From Tigriopus japonicus (lineage: Eukaryota; Arthropoda; Copepoda; Harpacticoida; Harpacticidae), in assembly GCA_010645155.1 (NCBI GenBank), contig CM021323.1, positions 10,577,960-10,641,959 of the forward strand: DNA of 64,000 nucleotides, given 5' to 3'. Below the pieces are notes generated by a model. That model saw only the letters and a program-made list of their open reading frames with translations, was not told the DNA's origin and ran no database searches. The stretch's first letter is position 1, and each line of letters opens with the position of its first letter. Position numbers and translations under genes: made by a program. This document shows positions 60,401-64,000 of this stretch, piece after piece.

Positions 60401-61466
60401 CAGGCTTGTACCTTAATCAGTTTGACCCAAAGCCTCTTCAGAATGGACTAGATGGAAATTTTCATCCAATTGAGGCCTGGAGATGAATGAGGACATTTAT
60501 CCTTGTCTCAGAAATGAGAAAAGACAATAATTTTGAACAAGCTGTGTGGTATGTCAAGCAGCCCCATCTTGTTGAAGGAGCAGGGAAGTTCAGAGGCCAT
60601 TTTTGCACATTTAAAATTGATTTACAAAAACTTTTGAAAACAAAATAGTTTGCCAAAAGAATACGCAAAACATCATGTTTAAACGAAAAGAGTGAAAGTA
60701 ATATAAAGCCAACGCATTAAAGGTAGGAATCTTGTCTTCCCCACGTCACAACGGAACTTTGCCCTTTTTTGCTCACGCAACCTTGAATTAATTTTTGTGT
60801 CGTTTATAAGTGAGATATAGAATAACGGTGTTTCCTTTACTATCTTAAAAAAATCGATTGTAGCATGAAAGTTGTGCTTAATCCTTGAATTGTTGAATGA
60901 CTTTTTGCTAGAAATTGATTTGAAGAGATAAGAGGTAATTTGACATCTGCGTCTATGCCAATTTAACAATGACGACTTGTCAGTTTGACATTGAAAAACT
61001 GCCCCTAACCAAGTTTGACCTGAAGGACTTGGAGTTTCAATTGGAGGATCGAACTCCATTAAGAAACATCGCTCATGCTTTCCCTAATTTGGACTGTGGG
61101 GAATTGGTGGAAAAAATGAGCCCCCGAGAAATGATATTTCATTCTTTGTAATTAACTAAAAAATGTTCCCTTGAATTTTCATTGTCAATGGCATTTCTAT
61201 TTTTTATCCTTCGATGAGCCATCCTAGTTTCCTCGTTGGTAAAATCTATGAAACCAAACATTCAACTCAGTGGATGCAACTCCAAAAGAAAGGTTCAACT
61301 TTCAGGTCACGTGTGGATGAATTGGTGTTTGATAGGGTCCACTTTTATCGGAATTCCACTCATGATCTTGGTAAAGGAAGAATATCATCGGTCCGACGTG
61401 GATAACGCTTTCGCTCAGGAATTGGAGAATGGGTCACTATCAGATCCAGAAAATGACCATTTTTGA
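51451..61466 (+). CDS. MFS transporter, SLC49A4 (DIRC2)-like
   Basis: Exons: 51451-51621, 51729-51882, 53095-53206, 54221-54333, 54482-54670, 54736-54791, 54880-54953, 57968-58076, 58184-58370, 58442-58624, 61306-61466; 502 aa, all phases agree. Seen: a short acidic N-terminus (includes SDPETATDFDSG), then hydrophobic segments in the pattern of a 12-helix major facilitator. Distinctive stretches are VVWLTWSAISEAALYAY, LFGVGLMLLGTGVRCIQG, SLWFPTNERTIATG, GILLGPLLVPDP, ATIGWIGFSASVATC, PLFFELGAELAYPVGEG and WMNWCLIGSTFIGIPL. These parallel human DIRC2 (TTWSPIQEAA, LGTGLRC, TWFSADERATA, GWIGFWS, WFNWCLPGS). Family knowledge: SLC49 includes the FLVCR proteins; SLC49A4 is a lysosomal transporter, reported to carry pyridoxine. 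Start: the first ATG after an upstream stop. Introns carry LINE, SINE-tail and MITE insertions. The family is secure; the substrate is unknown here. Confidence 0.92.
51883..53094 (+). other. Intron 2 of the SLC49A4-like gene
   Basis: GTGCGT donor and GGTTTGCAG acceptor; AT-rich, nothing recognised. Confidence 0.8.
53207..54220 (+). other. Intron 3 of the SLC49A4-like gene
   Basis: GTAGGT donor and TTTTTCAG acceptor. An open frame at 53713-54078 (121 codons) matches no family I know and is probably chance. Confidence 0.8.
55880..56720 (-). mobile_element. Decayed CR1/L2-like LINE, 3' end
   Basis: On the minus strand, frames from about 56680 to 55942 read DGKFDEHIQLKVGKAF, then SIVQPHIEYASPIWVP, LQKVKQVQRC, ITGMRELSYWERLQKLGL, and last RAPSLFNLIPISLRR and FKAGLNKFLNTVPDQP. 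This is the usual C-terminal part of reverse transcriptases in non-LTR retrotransposons of the CR1/Jockey/L2 kind. At least two breaks occur: a stop near 56535 and a stop or frameshift near 56215. The frame ends at 55942, and a short 3' UTR follows with the hairpin tail at 55893-55938. The rest of the element is absent. It is dead. Confidence 0.85.
55893..55938 (-). repeat. LINE 3' hairpin tail shared with the SINE
   Basis: The minus strand has ACAGGGAAT-CCC-ATTCCTTGT (stem with one G-U pair), then GCGG...CCGC. The SINE at 225-249 has the same stem with loop CGC. Here the tail ends in a run of C (poly-G on the + strand, 55882-55892). Confidence 0.85.
57128..57215 (+). repeat. AAT-rich simple repeat
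   Basis: Clusters of TAATAATAATAA-type repeats, interrupted. Confidence 0.8.
57467..57715. mobile_element. 249 bp hAT-like MITE with perfect 8 bp TSD
   Basis: The ends are CAGGGGTCGGCATCC and GGTTGCCGACCCCCG, inverted. Both flanks are CCTTAAAC (57459-57466 and 57716-57723). The interior has GGGCCCA motifs and GTCC(A)AAAATAGTGGG-type blocks as at 30558 and 47649. No coding capacity; it sits in intron 7 of the transporter gene. Confidence 0.93.
59465..59481 (-). promoter_or_regulatory. CTCF-like motif
   Basis: The minus strand TTCACTAGATGGCGCAC fits the CTCF core. An 18 bp stretch around it is inverted at 60007-60024. Confidence 0.35.
60007..60022 (+). promoter_or_regulatory. CTCF-like motif
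   Basis: CCACTAGATGGCGCAC fits CCANNAGRKGGCRS fully. It is divergent to the motif at 59465. Confidence 0.4.
60075..60816. mobile_element. 742 bp MITE with 84 bp TIRs and perfect 8 bp TSD
   Basis: The left arm 60075-60158, starting ATCTCACTTATAAACGACAC, is inverted at 60733-60816 with one mismatch in 84. Both flanks are ATAGAATA (60067-60074 and 60817-60824). An 8 bp duplication is typical of hAT, P or Merlin elements, but the ends lack the hAT CAG start. No transposase frame. Near-identical arms suggest it is young. Confidence 0.92.
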
Positions 61467-62143
61467 GACGGTATGAAACTAAAGAAAAGACCCCCCGCCC
61501 TTATAGACATTGAAAATGACAAACAGATTAATTAAGGTGTTAATTACCGTGGGACTTGGCGTGTTGACTTCGCTCAAATCCTTCGGGGGAAATTGCTTGT
61601 ATTCAGATCTTCTTTATTATGAAATATACATGAGATGAAAAATATTTTTCCAATACTGTTTTGTCAGCTTTAACACTAGTCTCTCTTTTGGCAACAAGTA
61701 TTCCAATATGATCGGACAAGTAAATCCCTTGCTGATGTCGGCTTCTATTGTAGAGACCCTTTGTGATGAAAGGGTAGATTTAGGATCTTATCATGCAAGT
61801 GCTAAAACTTGGTACTAAAATGTGGGGCCACCTGAATGTGTGAAACTGATTTGACACGTAAAAACTCTGAAGGGCAAGGCCAAAAGGAACGATTTGGAAC
61901 GTCTTTTTTTTTTGGGAATGTAAGAGGTGAGCAGCTCTCTGTCAATCATCCAAGGGTTTCTAACTGAACGAAACAAAAGGCCATGATTGTTGCAGTTGTG
62001 GTAAGTATGTAGAAACAAACAGATGACGAGGATCAGGATGAGGATTTGGAATCGAGTGGATCCAACAAACTTTCTTTATTATTTTTGATGGGGTGGATTA
62101 TGCCTTTTGAGGAACGAGGAGAAAAACACAAAACAAGAGTCAC
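61467..62143. other. Intergenic between convergent transporter and knottin-like genes
   Basis: Holds the 3' ends of both convergent genes. No other feature was seen. Confidence 0.7.
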
Positions 62144-63078
62144 TTAACCACCCAGAATGTCTCCCAATCCGGCCAGTTCGTCTTCATCCAAATTGATCAC
62201 CTCTGGTTCATTGCCTTCCCCAAACCTTGCATAAAGCTCTCTGGAAGGAAGAGAATAAAATGAGAATGGATGAGTTTTGATTGAATTAACGAGAGTCAAA
62301 TACACTGTACTAAAACTGCAACAATTCTTTGAAACGGTTCATTTTGAAAACAGCAATAAAATCAATGAAGGTAATTAAATTCATTGAAAATTCGGGAAGT
62401 CCTACACAAGGAAAAGAAAAAAGAGGATCTGTGACATCTTTTTTGGCGTGTGCTGACAATCAAAAATCAGAAATAAATTTTCATGAGTATTAAGAGCTTG
62501 ATTAGTATTCTAGATCTCATCAAAGTGTCATTTTCTTTCTTTGCTCCCAGACCATGGAAAGAGCAAAAGAAAGAAGGAAGTCTCCTTTGCTTTCCTTCAA
62601 GCCAGATGATCCACTGTAGAGTCTATTAAAGAATGAATTATTGTTTGACCTTTTGCTTGGAAATGTTCAAGTTAATATGTTTTTCTTTTAAAGTCATTTA
62701 CATGGACAAGTCTCAAACAAAAAAGTCGAAACAACTTGCTGTTAAAAAATAACGAGTCTTCTCTTAACCGTCCGTGATCATCGCACAATAAGTAAAAAAA
62801 CAGGTAAAACAACTAAGGCAAGAGACAATATCACGAACGTTTGGGAGAGTCTACAAGCTCTTCAAGAACCAAATCCAAATGAAAACACGAAAAAATTGGT
62901 GGCACTTTAGTTGGGTCACTTACTTATCATCGGCGCAAAGGAATCTCGATCCCATGAGGGTACAAGTGGACCCCGGACAACAGGGGAGTTTCATGACTCC
63001 ACCCACTAATGCTGAACGAAAAAGACACACTTGACCGTCAGTCATGCACCGACCACGCCTTTGTCGTGTGAGGGAATG
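62144..63078 (-). CDS. Small Cys-rich, knottin-like protein, 5' partial
   Basis: Exons: 63078-62924 and 62240-62144, joined in phase 2; 83 residues visible plus the stop. Just before the first cysteine there is a basic RQRRGR, a possible convertase site. Six cysteines follow in the order C-X6-C-X14-CC-X4-C-X8-C, the spacing of inhibitor-cystine-knot peptides. The tail is acidic (INLDEDELAGLGDILGG). The upstream exon ends in phase 0 before an acceptor (TCTTTTCACAG) and should carry a signal peptide; it was not found within the window. By family knowledge such peptides are secreted and serve as inhibitors, hormones, antimicrobials or venom components, so function cannot be assigned. The cysteine pattern is seen; secretion is inferred. 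Confidence 0.7.
62241..62923 (-). other. Intron of the knottin-like gene
   Basis: GTAAGT donor and TTCCTTCCAG acceptor; AT-rich, nothing else recognised. Confidence 0.75.
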
Positions 63079-64000
63079 CTGTGAAAAGATAAAAATGAAA
63101 CATATAGAAGTAACCAAGTTAACCATAATTAAACAAGTATAAAATTCCCATGTTGAAAGAAGACAGACTCTATTCTTGATTAGCTTCTATTTTCGTTTGC
63201 TCATGTAGGACCTCCTCGTCCGATTTCTGGAAAGAGGACTAAGTTTAATAAAGGCGAGATCAATTGTTCTCCGTGTTCTCATTAAGAACGCTTTTCCCCT
63301 CCTTAATAGGGCCCGAAAAAGGAGAAAAATTAGCTTGCATCCTTTTTTTTTATTTTCATCGAAATTTCTTTATTTTCAGGATAAAAGATTCTGTTTGAAT
63401 ATGAGCATTTAGAGTTAAGCTTTGACCTGGGCCTTAGTGATAGTCCTGCTACCTTCATACCTTCTTGATTCATTACATTCTGTTCGCTAAGGAGTCAGCA
63501 CATCACTGACAATGGGTGTTCCATGAAGGCATAAATCCCCTTCATGCCACTTTTCGGTTCCAAGCTAGATTTCGACTCTAAAGCGTCAAGCTTTGGCAGT
63601 CGCCGGGATCAAACCCCAGCCATCCGCACGGCAAACGGGCGCAGCATGCATTCTGCCATGCCTTTCCTCTAAAACGTGCATGATTATATTTGTGGTAAAT
63701 ACCAATTCAAAAAACTCCTGTACATTCAAGCAAGGTATTTTCGAGATTGATTGATTCGCGCAAACAAAATCCTCAAGTGTTGGATATGCATGAATACGTA
63801 GTTCTCAAATCAACTTAATCGTCTGATTTTGTCACATATTTCATTCAAAGTTTTTTGGGGCAAAAAATTTTTTGTCCCTGAAAAAGCTTCATTTTCTCTT
63901 CTTCTTAATTCAGGACAGCTTGATAGTTTTATTTGCCGATGAGCGCCTCTCAGCCACCTCCTTTATTATGTTTCTTTTCCAATCCTGTTGTTCTCACACT
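63079..64000. other. Right-end region
   Basis: Presumed intron or upstream region of the knottin-like gene. Apart from the tRNA-like element near 63590 nothing was recognised. Confidence 0.55.
63590..63672 (-). mobile_element. tRNA-like SINE head, second family
   Basis: The minus strand has an A-box-like TGGCAGAATGCATG and a B-box-like GGTTTGATCCC about 40 bp later, followed by GGCGACTGCC. The acceptor stem pairs poorly (GGCA with TGCC only), so a functional tRNA is unlikely. It lacks the hairpin tail of the SINE at 184-378. A tRNA-derived SINE or tRNA pseudogene is the likely reading. Confidence 0.5.

Larger units (their letters stand above)
58625..61305 (+). other. Intron 10 of the SLC49A4-like gene
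   Basis: GTAAGC donor and AACTTTCAG acceptor. It holds two oppositely oriented CTCF-like motifs (59465-59481 and 60007-60022) and the MITE at 60075-60816. No gene was recognised; a 60-codon frame at 60969-61151 is unexplained. Confidence 0.75.

Noticed and set aside
63590..63672. Functional tRNA gene
   Set aside because: The acceptor stem does not pair over seven bases; A and B boxes alone do not make a tRNA.
1..64000. CRISPR arrays, prokaryotic operons, phage or plasmid features
   Set aside because: The DNA is clearly intron-containing animal nuclear sequence; no regularly spaced repeats or bacterial gene clusters were seen.

Overview
The window is nuclear DNA from an invertebrate animal, most likely an arthropod and probably a crustacean such as a copepod (inference). 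The genes have many short exons with GT-AG introns. An ecdysteroid-kinase-like (EcKinase) gene is present, a family expanded in arthropods. Intergenic DNA is AT-rich and full of small non-autonomous transposons. A 110-base N run marks a scaffold gap. Gene models were built by hand: each junction was checked for GT/AG, reading phase and continuity of the protein family.

Gene layout: (1) 2047-11310 (+), an EcKinase-like protein in three exons. (2) 14716-28028 (-), a Rab32/Rab38-type GTPase with an acidic N-terminal extension and a 10.6 kb intron holding a mariner-type element; its 5' end is not found. (3) 33378-36650 (+), ABTB1 (ankyrin + two BTB domains), nine exons. (4) 36740-40066 (-), a SUV39H/Su(var)3-9 histone H3K9 methyltransferase, eight exons. 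(5) 44833-45964 (+), cytochrome c oxidase subunit 6A, three exons. (6) 46140-47394 (-), renalase, four exons. (7) 51451-61466 (+), a 12-helix-type MFS transporter of the SLC49A4 (DIRC2) group, eleven exons. (8) 62144-63078 (-), the 3' part of a small cysteine-rich, probably secreted, knottin-like protein.

ABTB1/SUV39H and COX6A/renalase are tail-to-tail pairs with only 89 and 175 bp between stop codons. The genes do not form a pathway; this is ordinary eukaryotic synteny.

The most interesting material is the mobile DNA. A tRNA-derived SINE at the left end shares its 3' hairpin tail with a decayed CR1/L2-like LINE near 56 kb, which points to a SINE/LINE partnership. A 914 bp mariner-type element has 211 bp near-perfect inverted arms that include the first codons of its own transposase. 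Several MITEs have clear target-site duplications (10 bp at 543/901; 8 bp at 47641, 49265, 57459 and 60067), and others are long palindromes. A 157 bp segment repeated on both sides of the N gap looks like a haplotype or assembly artefact. I saw no CRISPR array, operon or prokaryotic defence system.
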